Below are positions 53,550 through 62,250 of a stretch of DNA of 64,000 nt, piece after piece; position 1 is the stretch's first letter; each line of letters starts with the position of its first letter. Below the pieces are notes generated by a model that ran no database searches, was not told where the DNA came from, and was given only the letters and a program-made list of their open reading frames with translations. The position numbers and the translations under genes are program-made. The stretch spans positions 248,001-312,000 of the forward strand of contig NZ_QKWN01000002.1 in NCBI RefSeq assembly GCF_007279655.1. Reading direction: 5' to 3'. Origin of the DNA: Robertkochia solimangrovi. GTDB lineage: Bacteria; Bacteroidota; Bacteroidia; Flavobacteriales; Flavobacteriaceae.

Positions 53550-54464
53550 TCAGAATTTTCCTCGTCCGGATCGGCGTGGATGGTAATTTCGGATCGTACG
53601 TGCAAGATCGCTCCGGTTAAGATGAATGTAGACCTCTGTTGTACTGATACTTTCATGACCGAGCATTTGTTGTATTGCGCGAAGGTCAGCTCCTCCGGTA
53701 AGGAGGTGGGTAGCAAACGAATGGCGGAAGGTGTGCGGACTGATTTTTTTCTTAATCCCTGCCTTCGCTGCATGCTGTCGAATGATCGTAAATATCATGG
53801 CCCTGGTTAACTGACGACCACGCCGATTCAGAAATACAAAATCCTGATGACCTTCCTGAATTGGGAGGTGTACCCTGATCTCATGGATATATAGAGAGAT
53901 GTACTTCATGGCAAGGGAGGTGATCGGCACGAAACGTTGTTTGTTCCCTTTACCGGTTACCCGGATAAATTCTTCCTTGAAATACAGATCGGAAATCTTC
54001 AACCCGACAAGTTCGGATACCCGAAGCCCGCAACTATAAAGCGTTTCAAGCATTGCTCGGTTCCTTTCTCCTTCAGGAGTGCTCAGATCAATGGACTTGA
54101 TGATCTGATCGATTTCCTTTTCGCTTAACGTTTCCGGTAATTTTCTTCCCAAACGTGGAGCCTCGATAAGATCCACCGGGCTGTCTTCCCGATACTTTTC
54201 GAATCGCATAAAGTTGAAAAAGCTCTTTAAACCGGAGATGAGTCGTGCCTGTGAGCGAGGATTTATCTCAGCAGCGGTCAGGTAGACGAATTGCTGAAGC
54301 TCCTCGGTGGAAATGGAAGTAGGGGTAACCGTTATCTCATGCTTTTCAAGATAATGTATCAACTTCTGAACATCGAGCTTATAGTTCTCAATGGTATTTT
54401 GAGAAAGCCCTCTTTCGATCTTCAGATAATGTTCATAATCAGTTAAGGCATGATTCCATTTCAT
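53550..54464 (-). CDS. xerD: Site-specific tyrosine recombinase XerD
   Basis: This 304-residue recombinase has an N-terminal SAM-like domain (ALTDYEHYLKIERGLSQNTI) and a catalytic domain with LYSCGLRVSELVGL (Arg), SPHTFRHSFATHLLTGG (H-x-x-R), MLGHESISTTEVYIHL (nucleophile Tyr). It resolves chromosome dimers at dif. No dif site was located in the window. Confidence 0.93.
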   Translation of the reverse strand: MKWNHALTDYEHYLKIERGLSQNTIENYKLDVQKLIHYLEKHEITVTPTSISTEELQQFVYLTAAEINPRSQARLISGLKSFFNFMRFEKYREDSPVDLIEAPRLGRKLPETLSEKEIDQIIKSIDLSTPEGERNRAMLETLYSCGLRVSELVGLKISDLYFKEEFIRVTGKGNKQRFVPITSLAMKYISLYIHEIRVHLPIQEGHQDFVFLNRRGRQLTRAMIFTIIRQHAAKAGIKKKISPHTFRHSFATHLLTGGADLRAIQQMLGHESISTTEVYIHLNRSDLARTIRNYHPRRSGRGKF

Positions 54465-54632
54465 ATGGTTAAATATACTACTTAAACTGTCAGTTCAACA
54501 AGTAATAACAAGGTATATTTCTGAATATTACAGGTATTCTGGTTATAACGCTACCCGCTATATAATTATAATTAACAAGGTGAATATGTAATATTATTCC
54601 TATATATTTGAGGACTAAAATTTTTAAATATC

Positions 54633-55232
54633 ATGAAAAAACCAATCTTAACCTGCCTCTTATTATTTGGAATCATTTGTTTTGCGCATGCTCAAAGACC
54701 GATCTTTGCAGCAAAAGGAGGGGTGAATTTTGCGGATATGGCCGGTCCGAATGGTGATTTGAGCGATATGCGTACTTCTTTCCATGCCGGATTGCTCGCA
54801 TCATTTATGTTGTCTGAGAAATTCTCCTTCCAACCGGAACTGCTGTATTCTTCTCAGGGATACAGTGAAGTATTTTTGATAGAAGAACCGATTGCCACTG
54901 ATTTTAATGCAGATATCAAACTCAGTTATCTGACACTTCCGGTGATGTTCAAATTCTATATTCTTGATGGATTGAGCATCGATGCGGGTCCGCAATTAGG
55001 TTATAAACTCGATGAAAATGTAAAATATGATGCCGCCAATATTTCAGATAGTTTTGATTCTGATGAATATAATGACCTTACCGTAGGGGCTAATATTGGG
55101 TTTACAGTATATCCTGGGGAAAAATTCTTTTTAACCGCGCGTTATAACAGAGATCTGCTTTCTAATGTCGATAGTAATTATGATGAACAATACAACAGTG
55201 TGATTCAATTATCTGCCGGTTTCTATTTTTAA
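54633..55232 (+). CDS. Outer-membrane beta-barrel protein (porin-like), copy A
   Basis: This 199-residue protein has a signal peptide (TCLLLFGIICFAHAQ). The mature part is an eight-strand barrel of the OMP_b-brl_2 type: KGGVNFADMAGPNG, FHAGLLASFMLSEKFSFQPE, LLYSSQGY, YLTLPVMFKFY, LTARYNRDL, and the terminal aromatic strand VIQLSAGFYF. It is a paralogue of the next gene and ends in a terminator. Confidence 0.88.
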   Translation: MKKPILTCLLLFGIICFAHAQRPIFAAKGGVNFADMAGPNGDLSDMRTSFHAGLLASFMLSEKFSFQPELLYSSQGYSEVFLIEEPIATDFNADIKLSYLTLPVMFKFYILDGLSIDAGPQLGYKLDENVKYDAANISDSFDSDEYNDLTVGANIGFTVYPGEKFFLTARYNRDLLSNVDSNYDEQYNSVIQLSAGFYF

Positions 55233-55260
55233 TAAGCCACCCTTTTTATAAAATCTAATA

Positions 55261-55292
55261 AAGACGGAATCGTAAGGTTTCCGTCTTTTTTT
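55261..55292 (+). terminator. Intrinsic terminator after OMP copy A
   Basis: AAGACGGAA pairs with TTCCGTCTT and is followed by a T run, 29 bases after the stop codon. Confidence 0.85.
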
Positions 55293-55393
55293 GTAGGATA
55301 AATTAACAGAAGTTTAAAGATTCTTAACAAGATTTAAGCGGATATTCCCATTTATTCCTGATAGTTTTGAGGTATAAATCTTAAAACTTAGAT

Positions 55394-55978
55394 ATGAAAA
55401 AAGTCATTTTAGCATTCGTTTTGATCGCTGGATCGGTAATTACTGCAAACGCCCAATTCGTTAAGCTTGGGGTAAAGGGTGGAGCTAACTTTGCTGATAT
55501 AACAGGGGATAATACAGAGAGTATCGATATGCGAACTTCCTTTCACATTGGGGGTGTAGCAGAATTGATCATGTCTGATTCCTTCTCATTTCAACCCGAG
55601 GTGATCTATTCCTCACAGGGGGGGAAACAAAGTTATGGCGATACGGATGTCACTTTAAAACTCGATTATATCAATGTGCCATTTATGGCGAAAATTTACC
55701 CGGTTAAAGGCCTTAGTCTGGAAGTCGGTCCTCAGGTTGGGTTTTTGATCAATGACAGTGTGGAGTTTGATGGTGAAGACCTTTCCGCGGAATATGAGAT
55801 CAGTGATGATCTAAGGGAAGTTGATTTCGGAGCTAATTTCGGATTGGGTTATAAATTTGATAACGGTTTCTTTCTTAACGGAAGATATAATCTCGGCTTA
55901 GCGAATCTGATCGATGATGATTCTGATAATAAGATTCATAACGGGGTTATTCAGGTATCGGCAGGTTTCTTCTTCTAG
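55394..55978 (+). CDS. Outer-membrane beta-barrel protein (porin-like), copy B
   Basis: This 194-residue paralogue of the previous gene has a signal peptide (ILAFVLIAGSVITANAQ) and shares KGGANFADITGDN, FHIGGVAELIMSDSFSFQPE, VIYSSQG, LDYINVPFMAKIY and the final VIQVSAGFFF. The two arose by tandem duplication and have separate terminators. Confidence 0.88.
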   Translation: MKKVILAFVLIAGSVITANAQFVKLGVKGGANFADITGDNTESIDMRTSFHIGGVAELIMSDSFSFQPEVIYSSQGGKQSYGDTDVTLKLDYINVPFMAKIYPVKGLSLEVGPQVGFLINDSVEFDGEDLSAEYEISDDLREVDFGANFGLGYKFDNGFFLNGRYNLGLANLIDDDSDNKIHNGVIQVSAGFFF

Positions 55979-56005
55979 AAGACTGCAGAACATGAACCTG
56001 CTTTG

Positions 56006-56038
56006 GCGGATATCCGGGAACGGATATCCGCTTTTTTA
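56006..56038 (+). terminator. Intrinsic terminator after OMP copy B
   Basis: GCGGATATCCG pairs with CGGATATCCGC around GGAA, followed by a T run, about 30 bases after the stop. Confidence 0.85.
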
Positions 56039-56089
56039 TTGTTTTAATTTGATAGGCGTTTTTCATACTTTTACCATAAATAGACATTC

Positions 56090-56512
56090 ATGAAGATCAT
56101 TATTATAAATGGCCCTAATCTAAACCTTTTAGGAAAGCGAGAGCCTGAAATTTATGGCAGTCAAACCTTCGAGGATTATCTGGGGAAACTCAAAGAAAAG
56201 TTCAATGATCTTTCGATCGATTATTTCCAATCGAATATTGAAGGGGAGCTCATCGATAAACTCCATGAAACGGGTTTCAGTTATGACGGGATCATATTGA
56301 ATGCCGGTGCATATACACACACTTCTGTAGGAATTGGCGATGCGATCAAAGGGATCACCACTCCTGTAGTGGAAGTTCATATCAGTAATACTTTCGGAAG
56401 AGAATCTTTCCGTCATCAATCCTATCTTTCAGCACATGCTAAAGGGGTAATCCTGGGCTTCGGACTCCAAAGTTATGATCTGGCGATACAAAGTTTTATA
56501 AATGTCAGTTAA
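56090..56512 (+). CDS. aroQ: 3-dehydroquinate dehydratase, type II
   Basis: This 140-residue enzyme has NGPNLNLLGKREPEIYGSQT (with the catalytic Arg and Tyr), then ILNAGAYTHTSVG, VEVHISNTFGRESFRHQS (catalytic His and Arg). Length and motifs are typical of the dodecameric type II class of the shikimate pathway. It overlaps the next gene by 11 bases. Confidence 0.95.
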   Translation: MKIIIINGPNLNLLGKREPEIYGSQTFEDYLGKLKEKFNDLSIDYFQSNIEGELIDKLHETGFSYDGIILNAGAYTHTSVGIGDAIKGITTPVVEVHISNTFGRESFRHQSYLSAHAKGVILGFGLQSYDLAIQSFINVS

Positions 56513-57242
56513 ACGTACATATTTCAACTGGAGCAGTGGAAAGGATTCTGCAATGGCGCTCTACAAGATACTCAATGATCCTGACTATGAGGTGGGAACA
56601 CTGGTTACGACCCTCAATGATGAGAGTGATCGGGTATCGATGCACGGACTCCGCAAGGAATTGCTTTTCCGACAGGTTAAAAGCCTGGGTATCCCATTAC
56701 ACGAGATCCTGTTACCTGGAATCGTTTCCATGGAACAATACAACAGTATAATGAGTCATCACATGGAAATGCTAAAAGATGAAGGATATACGCATACTGT
56801 ATTCGGAGATATTTTTTTGGAAGATCTCAAGAAGTATCGTGAAGACCGACTGGCAGAGTTTGGGATTAACGCAGTTTTCCCGTTATGGAAGATCGACACA
56901 CGAGCGCTGATGAAAGAATTCCTGGAACTGGGATTCAAAGCCATTATCGTGTGTGTGAATGCGAAATATCTGGGAAAAGAATTTGCCGGCAAACTCCTTT
57001 CTGAAGAATTGCTAAATGAATTCCCTGAAAATGTTGATCCCTGTGGAGAGAACGGTGAATTTCACACCTTTGTCTTCGACGGACCTATTTTTAAGGAACC
57101 CATATCTTTCTCGGTAGGAGAGGTAGTGGAAAGACAATACACCCCGGCAAAAAAGAAAGAGGATAATTGTTTTAAAGAAGAAGACGAACCCGAATGGGAT
57201 AATCATTTCTACTTCTGTGATCTTATACCAGACAATCTCTAA
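56502..57242 (+). CDS. Dph6-like ATP pyrophosphatase (adenine nucleotide alpha hydrolase)
   Basis: This 246-residue PP-loop ATPase opens with TYFNWSSGKDSAMALY (SGKDS motif). Later GDIFLEDLKKYREDR and ENGEFHTFVFDGPIF match the MJ0570/Dph6 family. The eukaryotic member amidates diphthine on EF2; bacteria have no diphthamide, so the substrate here is unknown. Translationally coupled to aroQ. Confidence 0.85.
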   Translation: MSVKRTYFNWSSGKDSAMALYKILNDPDYEVGTLVTTLNDESDRVSMHGLRKELLFRQVKSLGIPLHEILLPGIVSMEQYNSIMSHHMEMLKDEGYTHTVFGDIFLEDLKKYREDRLAEFGINAVFPLWKIDTRALMKEFLELGFKAIIVCVNAKYLGKEFAGKLLSEELLNEFPENVDPCGENGEFHTFVFDGPIFKEPISFSVGEVVERQYTPAKKKEDNCFKEEDEPEWDNHFYFCDLIPDNL

Positions 57243-57338
57243 ATTTCCAAAAGGAATTATGGCGATACGCTAACGAGCAAACCTCCACAGCGTTGCGTCA
57301 GCGAGTCGAGTTCCGACAAGAAAAAGCCATGCGAAAGA

Positions 57339-57755
57339 GCGATGCGTCAGCAAGTGAATTTCACCAGCAATGCGAAAGCGAGCCAAGTCAAGATGAACGA
57401 AAAAGTGATGTGTCAGCAAGCGAATCTCACCAATAATGCGAAAGCGAGCCAAGTCAAGATGAACGAAAAGCGATGCGTCAGCGAGTGAACCTCACCAGCA
57501 ATGCGTCAGCGAGCCAAGTCAAGATGTACGAAAAAGCGATGCGTCAGCAAGCGAACCTCACCAGCAATGCGAAAGCGCGCTATATCAAGATGAACGAAAA
57601 GCGATGCGTCAGCGAGTGAATTTCACCAGCAATGCGTCAGCGAGCCAAGTCAAGATGGACGAAAAAGCGATGCGTCAGCAAGCGAATCTCACCAGCAATG
57701 CGAAAGCGAGCCATGTCATGATAAACCAATAAGCGATGCGTCAGCGAGCAATAAG
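57339..57755. repeat. Six tandem 65-66 base repeats after the Dph6-like gene
   Basis: The unit begins GCGATGCGTCAGC and runs on with CACCAGCAATGCG to AACGAAAA. Starts are spaced 65 or 66 bases apart from 57339, and a partial seventh start is at 57733. The units alternate between GCAAGCGA and GCGAGTGA variants. The surrounding 57243-57862 stretch has no gene, and it ends with a GTCACTCAAG unit related to 33426. Confidence 0.75.
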
Positions 57756-57862
57756 GTCACTCAAGGGAGTTTTGCGCCAGCAAAACAAACCGCGACACTG
57801 GAGAACTGATTGCGTCAGCAACCAGGATCGACACTCAGCACCATCAGGTGCACGTCACTAAA

Positions 57863-57902
57863 CACAAAAAGGGCCGTCAAAAACTTGACGGCCCTTTTTG
57901 TG
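57863..57902. terminator. Bidirectional intrinsic terminator before lpdA
   Basis: CACAAAAAGGGCCGTCAA pairs with TTGACGGCCCTTTTTGTG around a four-base centre, a near-perfect hairpin. It ends lpdA on the minus strand and could end plus-strand transcripts too. Confidence 0.85.
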
Positions 57903-57905
57903 TTT

Positions 57906-59297
57906 TTAAAGGTGTATCACCTCATCATACGCATCTGCGACGGCTTCCATAACCGCTTCGCTCATGGTAGGGTGTGGGTGAACTGCCTTGAGAACTTCAT
58001 GTCCTGTGGTTTCCAGTTTTCTAGCCACAACCGCTTCTGCGATCATATCGGTAACTCCGGCTCCGATCATATGACATCCAAGCCATTCACCATATTTGGC
58101 ATCGAAGATAACTTTAACGAATCCGTCTGCATTACCGGAAGCCTTGGCTTTTCCACTAGCTGAGAACGGGAATTTACCTACTTTGATCTCATAACCAGCT
58201 TCTTTAGCCGCTTTTTCGGTATAACCTACAGAGGCGATCTCCGGTGTACAATAGGTACAACCAGGAATGTTGTTATAATCGATAGGTTCCACATGCATTC
58301 CTTTGATCTTCTCTACACAAAGGATTCCTTCAGCAGAAGCCACGTGTGCAAGAGCCTGCCCCGGAGTAATATCTCCGATCGCATAATATCCCGGGATATT
58401 GGTCTGGTAGTAATCGTTGACAAGAATCTTGTCACGATCGGTAGCAATACCTACATCTTCCAGTCCGATATTCTCAATATTCGTTTTAATACCTACGGCA
58501 GAAAGTACGATATCTGCTTCCAGTACTTCTTCACCTTTCTTGGTCTTAACGGTAGCCTTCACTCCTGAGCCTGAAGTATCCACTTTGGTAACTTCAGCAG
58601 AGGTCATGATCTTGATTCCGTTCTTTTTGAAATTACGTTCCAGTTGTTTTGAGATTTCTTCGTCTTCAACCGGTACGATGTTTGGCATGAATTCAACCAC
58701 GGTTACTTCTGTTCCCATTGAATTGTAGAAGTATGCGAATTCGATTCCGATCGCTCCACTTCCTACAACGATCATTTTCTTAGGCTGTTTTGGAAGCGTC
58801 ATCGCTTCACGGTATCCGATAACTTTCTTACCATCCTGTGGAAGGCTTGGAAGTTCTCTGGAACGTGCTCCGGTAGCAATGATTATATGGTCTGCACTAT
58901 ATTCTGCAGTTTTTCCGTCACTACCTTTAACACTGATCTTTTTTCCCGGCTTAAGTGTACCGTATCCCTCGATAACATCGATTTTGTTCTTCTTCATCAG
59001 GAACTGAACACCTTTGCTCATTCCTTCAGCAACACCACGGCTTCTTTTCACTACAGCACCGAAGTCCTTATCAAAATCCTTTACTTTCAATCCGTAATCG
59101 TCGGCATGTTTTAAATATTCAAAAACCTGAGCCGATTTTAATAATGCTTTGGTGGGTATACATCCCCAGTTGAGGCAGACACCCCCCAAACTTTCTTTTT
59201 CAACAATCGCGGTTTTGAAGCCCAGTTGTGAAGCGCGGATAGCAGTTACATATCCGCCCGGACCACTTCCTAAAACGATCACATCATATTTACTCAT
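57906..59297 (-). CDS. lpdA: Dihydrolipoyl dehydrogenase (E3)
   Basis: The best start is ATG 59297 (MSKYDVIVLGSGPGGYV); an in-frame ATG at 59318 adds seven residues. The redox disulfide GGVCLNWGCIPTKALL, the NAD-binding GSGAIGIEFAYFYNSMG, the YYAIGDITPGQALAHVA segment and the C-terminal HPHPTMSEAV (catalytic His) are all present. It is the E3 of pyruvate and 2-oxoglutarate dehydrogenases. Full length, about 463 residues. Confidence 0.96.
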   Translation of the reverse strand: MSKYDVIVLGSGPGGYVTAIRASQLGFKTAIVEKESLGGVCLNWGCIPTKALLKSAQVFEYLKHADDYGLKVKDFDKDFGAVVKRSRGVAEGMSKGVQFLMKKNKIDVIEGYGTLKPGKKISVKGSDGKTAEYSADHIIIATGARSRELPSLPQDGKKVIGYREAMTLPKQPKKMIVVGSGAIGIEFAYFYNSMGTEVTVVEFMPNIVPVEDEEISKQLERNFKKNGIKIMTSAEVTKVDTSGSGVKATVKTKKGEEVLEADIVLSAVGIKTNIENIGLEDVGIATDRDKILVNDYYQTNIPGYYAIGDITPGQALAHVASAEGILCVEKIKGMHVEPIDYNNIPGCTYCTPEIASVGYTEKAAKEAGYEIKVGKFPFSASGKAKASGNADGFVKVIFDAKYGEWLGCHMIGAGVTDMIAEAVVARKLETTGHEVLKAVHPHPTMSEAVMEAVADAYDEVIHL

Positions 59298-59475
59298 ATC
59301 GTAGAATTTAATTGACAAAATTTTGCGAGTACGAAGGTACGTAATAGCTTTCTAAAACGTAAATTTTTTTGGTTATATAACGGCTAATTTTAAATATGTG
59401 AAACATGGCATTACCGGCATCGAAGGGGTGCAAGTGCTACTCAAATCTTTTGATCAGTCACTAAATCTTATAAGG

Positions 59476-59871
59476 TTATTTTTCCTCAAAGTTAAGGCTG
59501 GCTGAGTTCACGCAGTATCGCAACCCGGTTTCGGTAGGTCCGTCGTTGAAAACATGTCCAAGGTGTCCTCCGCAATTAGAGCAAAGAATCTCGGTACGGT
59601 TCATGCCATGAGAATGATCTTGTATGTATTCGATCGCACCTTCTTTGGCATCATCGAATGAAGGCCATCCGCAATGACTTTCAAATTTTTGGTCGCTGGT
59701 AAATAGTGGAGTTCCACATCCTTTGCAGCGATATTCGCCATTTTCAAAATGGAGGTTATAAATGCCGGTATGGGGCATCTCTGTGCCTTTTTGACGAAGA
59801 ATTCGATAGGAGTCGTCGTCGAGTTGCTGACGCCATTCAGCTTCAGACTTGGAGATCTTATAATTACTCAT
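59476..59871 (-). CDS. msrB: Peptide-methionine (R)-S-oxide reductase MsrB, cytoplasmic
   Basis: The ATG at 59871 (MSNYKISKSEAEW) overlaps the end of the upstream msrB by eight bases and is the likely start; 59886 is a weaker in-frame alternative. The zinc Cys pairs CKGCG and CSNCGGHLGHVF and the catalytic LRYCVNSASL are present. It repairs the R-sulfoxide of methionine. No signal peptide. Confidence 0.93.
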   Translation of the reverse strand: MSNYKISKSEAEWRQQLDDDSYRILRQKGTEMPHTGIYNLHFENGEYRCKGCGTPLFTSDQKFESHCGWPSFDDAKEGAIEYIQDHSHGMNRTEILCSNCGGHLGHVFNDGPTETGLRYCVNSASLNFEEK

Positions 59872-60364
59872 CTGATTTTGCTTCAAATTTTAATGCTGCA
59901 GAATTTATACAATGTCGCATTCCTGTTGTTTCTCTGGGGCCATCCTCAAAAACATGTCCTAAATGGCCTCCACAATTTGCACAATGCACTTCAGTACGCA
60001 GTGCGCCCAGTGATCGGTCTTGCGAATATTCCAGATTGCTGTCTATGCCACGATCGAAGGCCGGCCAGCCGGAGCCACTGTCATATTTATTTTCAGAGTG
60101 GTATAGGGGTTTTCTACAGCCTGCACAATAATACACACCTTTTTTATAGAATTTATTGTATTTATTACTTCCCGGTGGCTCCGTTCCTTTTTTCCTCAGA
60201 ACGTAATACGCCATAGGGTCGAGTTCACTTTTCCATTCAGCATCGGTCTTTTCAACCGGAAAAACATGGTTCTTGTCTTCGTTTTGAGCCTGTTTCTTTT
60301 CCTGAGCACCGGTTTGACATCCGGTTAGGAGGGCGATCGATAATAAAATAAGTAAACGCGTCAT
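59864..60364 (-). CDS. Second MsrB, lipoprotein form
   Basis: This 166-residue product has a lipoprotein signal (LILLSIALLTGC). The MsrB domain follows, with CAGC, CANCGGHLGHVFEDGP and the catalytic MRHCINSAALKF. It would repair oxidised proteins in the envelope, while the coupled downstream copy works in the cytoplasm. Confidence 0.92.
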   Translation of the reverse strand: MTRLLILLSIALLTGCQTGAQEKKQAQNEDKNHVFPVEKTDAEWKSELDPMAYYVLRKKGTEPPGSNKYNKFYKKGVYYCAGCRKPLYHSENKYDSGSGWPAFDRGIDSNLEYSQDRSLGALRTEVHCANCGGHLGHVFEDGPRETTGMRHCINSAALKFEAKSDE

Positions 60365-60507
60365 AAAAGTCTGATAGTATGGTTACACGATACTTTGGTC
60401 GTAAGGAAAGTTAATTCATTTCAAATAAAAAAAAAATCAGGAATGTCAAAGTAAGAATAATTTCTTTCTTTCGCATTCCTGATTCGATACGATTCAGTAA
60501 GTTAAGA

Positions 60508-61014
60508 TCAAAGATCTAAATTGATCATTTCTGAATCTTTGATATATGGCATGATATTACTGAAATCACTGGTGTCAACTCCGTTGATTGCATCTGCAGG
60601 TAGAATCGCAACTCTGAATGTTATATTATCCGTCCAGTCACTGCTCAAAGCAGATAGATTTACGGTTCCGTCAAGGAAGAATCGTATATCCCCAAGCGTA
60701 TAGTCATATCCAGTTAACAACTGTCCTTCCTGAAAATAGATCGTTTGTGGAAGAGGTTCCCAGATATCGGTATTTCCGTCAACTCCGTTCAACACATAAG
60801 CCAGTACGACATCGGTATCATAAACGGTCAGGTTTGAAGGAAAATCTCTGTAAACTTCCCAGTTATTACCGGAATTAAAAGATACAGTATACTCAAATAC
60901 ACTACCCAATAAGGAATCACCGGCCGGGCCTTGTGGTCCCGGAGGGCCCTGATCACCTTCACATGAAACGAAAAGAAGGGTGCTTACGAATAATAGTGCG
61001 AATAATTTTTTCAT
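60508..61014 (-). CDS. Lipoprotein with short collagen-like repeat
   Basis: This 168-residue product has a lipoprotein signal (LFALLFVSTLLFVSC). Directly after the lipid anchor comes a short collagen-like run (GDQGPPGPQGPAGDS), then a beta-rich domain of about 130 residues (YTVSFNSGNNWEVYRDF; FLDGTVNLSALSS; FRVAILPADAIN). The role is unknown; it is likely surface-exposed. Confidence 0.8.
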   Translation of the reverse strand: MKKLFALLFVSTLLFVSCEGDQGPPGPQGPAGDSLLGSVFEYTVSFNSGNNWEVYRDFPSNLTVYDTDVVLAYVLNGVDGNTDIWEPLPQTIYFQEGQLLTGYDYTLGDIRFFLDGTVNLSALSSDWTDNITFRVAILPADAINGVDTSDFSNIMPYIKDSEMINLDL

Positions 61015-61174
61015 AATTAATGGATTTTAGTTTTCAAGATACAAACAATTTTCAGGCCAAATGACAGAACCTATGAAAATTGATATGCATTTTATTTTAG
61101 AAATACAAAATTCAAACACTTGATGTAATAATTTAGGTAAATTTTATTAATCAATTGTATATCAATAATTTAAA

Positions 61175-62044
61175 TCATTTATTATTAAAGAAGTCTACGA
61201 TTTTATGAATCACTTTTTTATTTCCAAGAATTTTATTGTGTCCCAGTTCCTCAGTGATCATTAATTGTGAATTCTGAAGGTGTTTGTGGATATTATGTGC
61301 GGCGGAAACAGGAACATCCAGGTCGTCTTCATCGTGAATTACAAGCACCGGAACATGTACCTGTTTAGCGGCGATACTTGCAGAAAGGTTAGCGACATTT
61401 ATACCGGATCTTTTGTCGAGATCTTCCTTGAGCTTATAGGCGATCTGGTCTTTCATGCCCAGTTTTCGAGTGAAATCCAATGCGATATCCATTACCTGAT
61501 CCCCGGAACCTACAATAGCGAGTTTCTGGAATCTTACTCCTCTGCTGGCGGCATTCATAAGACTCATCCCTCCTAATGAGTGTCCTACACCGGCATAGAA
61601 AGGTCCGTACCTGTGGTCAAGAAATTCCACAGCTTTGATAAATTCCAGCATATTGGTCGTTTTGCCTTTAGTCTTACCATGGGCTGGTGCATCGATACTT
61701 AAAACCGCATAACCTTCTTCCTTTAGGGCATCTGCGATTTTAAATAATTGTGTGCCACGACCGCTCCATCCGTGCAGTATAAGAACCAGTTTTTCACCTT
61801 TCCCATATTGATAGATCATGATCTCCTTATTGAGTTCCGGAACCCATTCAGTATGCTGAGCGGTTGTCTGATCCATCGCATGTTCCCGATGAGGCATTTT
61901 AAAACGAATCGGAGTTTCGAACAGCCTTGAAGCAAATTTTATCGCCAGGGGAGGCATGGTAAATTCAAGAAAACGTGCAGTTTTCTTAATATAGGAAGGG
62001 ACACGTATTTGTTGTCGGTAACCTTTATGCTTTTTATGCGCCAT
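61175..62044 (-). CDS. Alpha/beta hydrolase
   Basis: This 289-residue hydrolase has VLILHGWSGRGTQLFKIADAL, then VLSIDAPAHGKT, the nucleophile elbow GVGHSLGGMS, VIHDEDDLDVP (acid) and ELGHNKILGN (His). It is a generic serine esterase/lipase-type enzyme with no signal peptide. The substrate is unknown. Confidence 0.85.
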   Translation of the reverse strand: MAHKKHKGYRQQIRVPSYIKKTARFLEFTMPPLAIKFASRLFETPIRFKMPHREHAMDQTTAQHTEWVPELNKEIMIYQYGKGEKLVLILHGWSGRGTQLFKIADALKEEGYAVLSIDAPAHGKTKGKTTNMLEFIKAVEFLDHRYGPFYAGVGHSLGGMSLMNAASRGVRFQKLAIVGSGDQVMDIALDFTRKLGMKDQIAYKLKEDLDKRSGINVANLSASIAAKQVHVPVLVIHDEDDLDVPVSAAHNIHKHLQNSQLMITEELGHNKILGNKKVIHKIVDFFNNK

Positions 62045-62250
62045 TTATTTTCGATTTGACCTGCGAAGTTACTTATTTTTAAAACCTTTTTTATATTTTT
62101 AATTCAACATATTTCCTTCGGATATAACAACTCCATGAAATACAAAAATTTGTTCCCCGGCGATGAAAGATTACAGACTAGAACGAAGGATTACAGTCTG
62201 GTATGTCAGGAGATCGCTGCTGGGATCCAAAGAAAAGCGACTATAATTTT

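Noticed and set aside
57270-57452. A 60-codon minus-strand frame in the repeat region
   Set aside because: It is composed of tandem repeat units and has no features of a protein.
57339-57755. Possible CRISPR array
   Set aside because: The repeats run directly into each other with no unique spacers and no cas genes are near.
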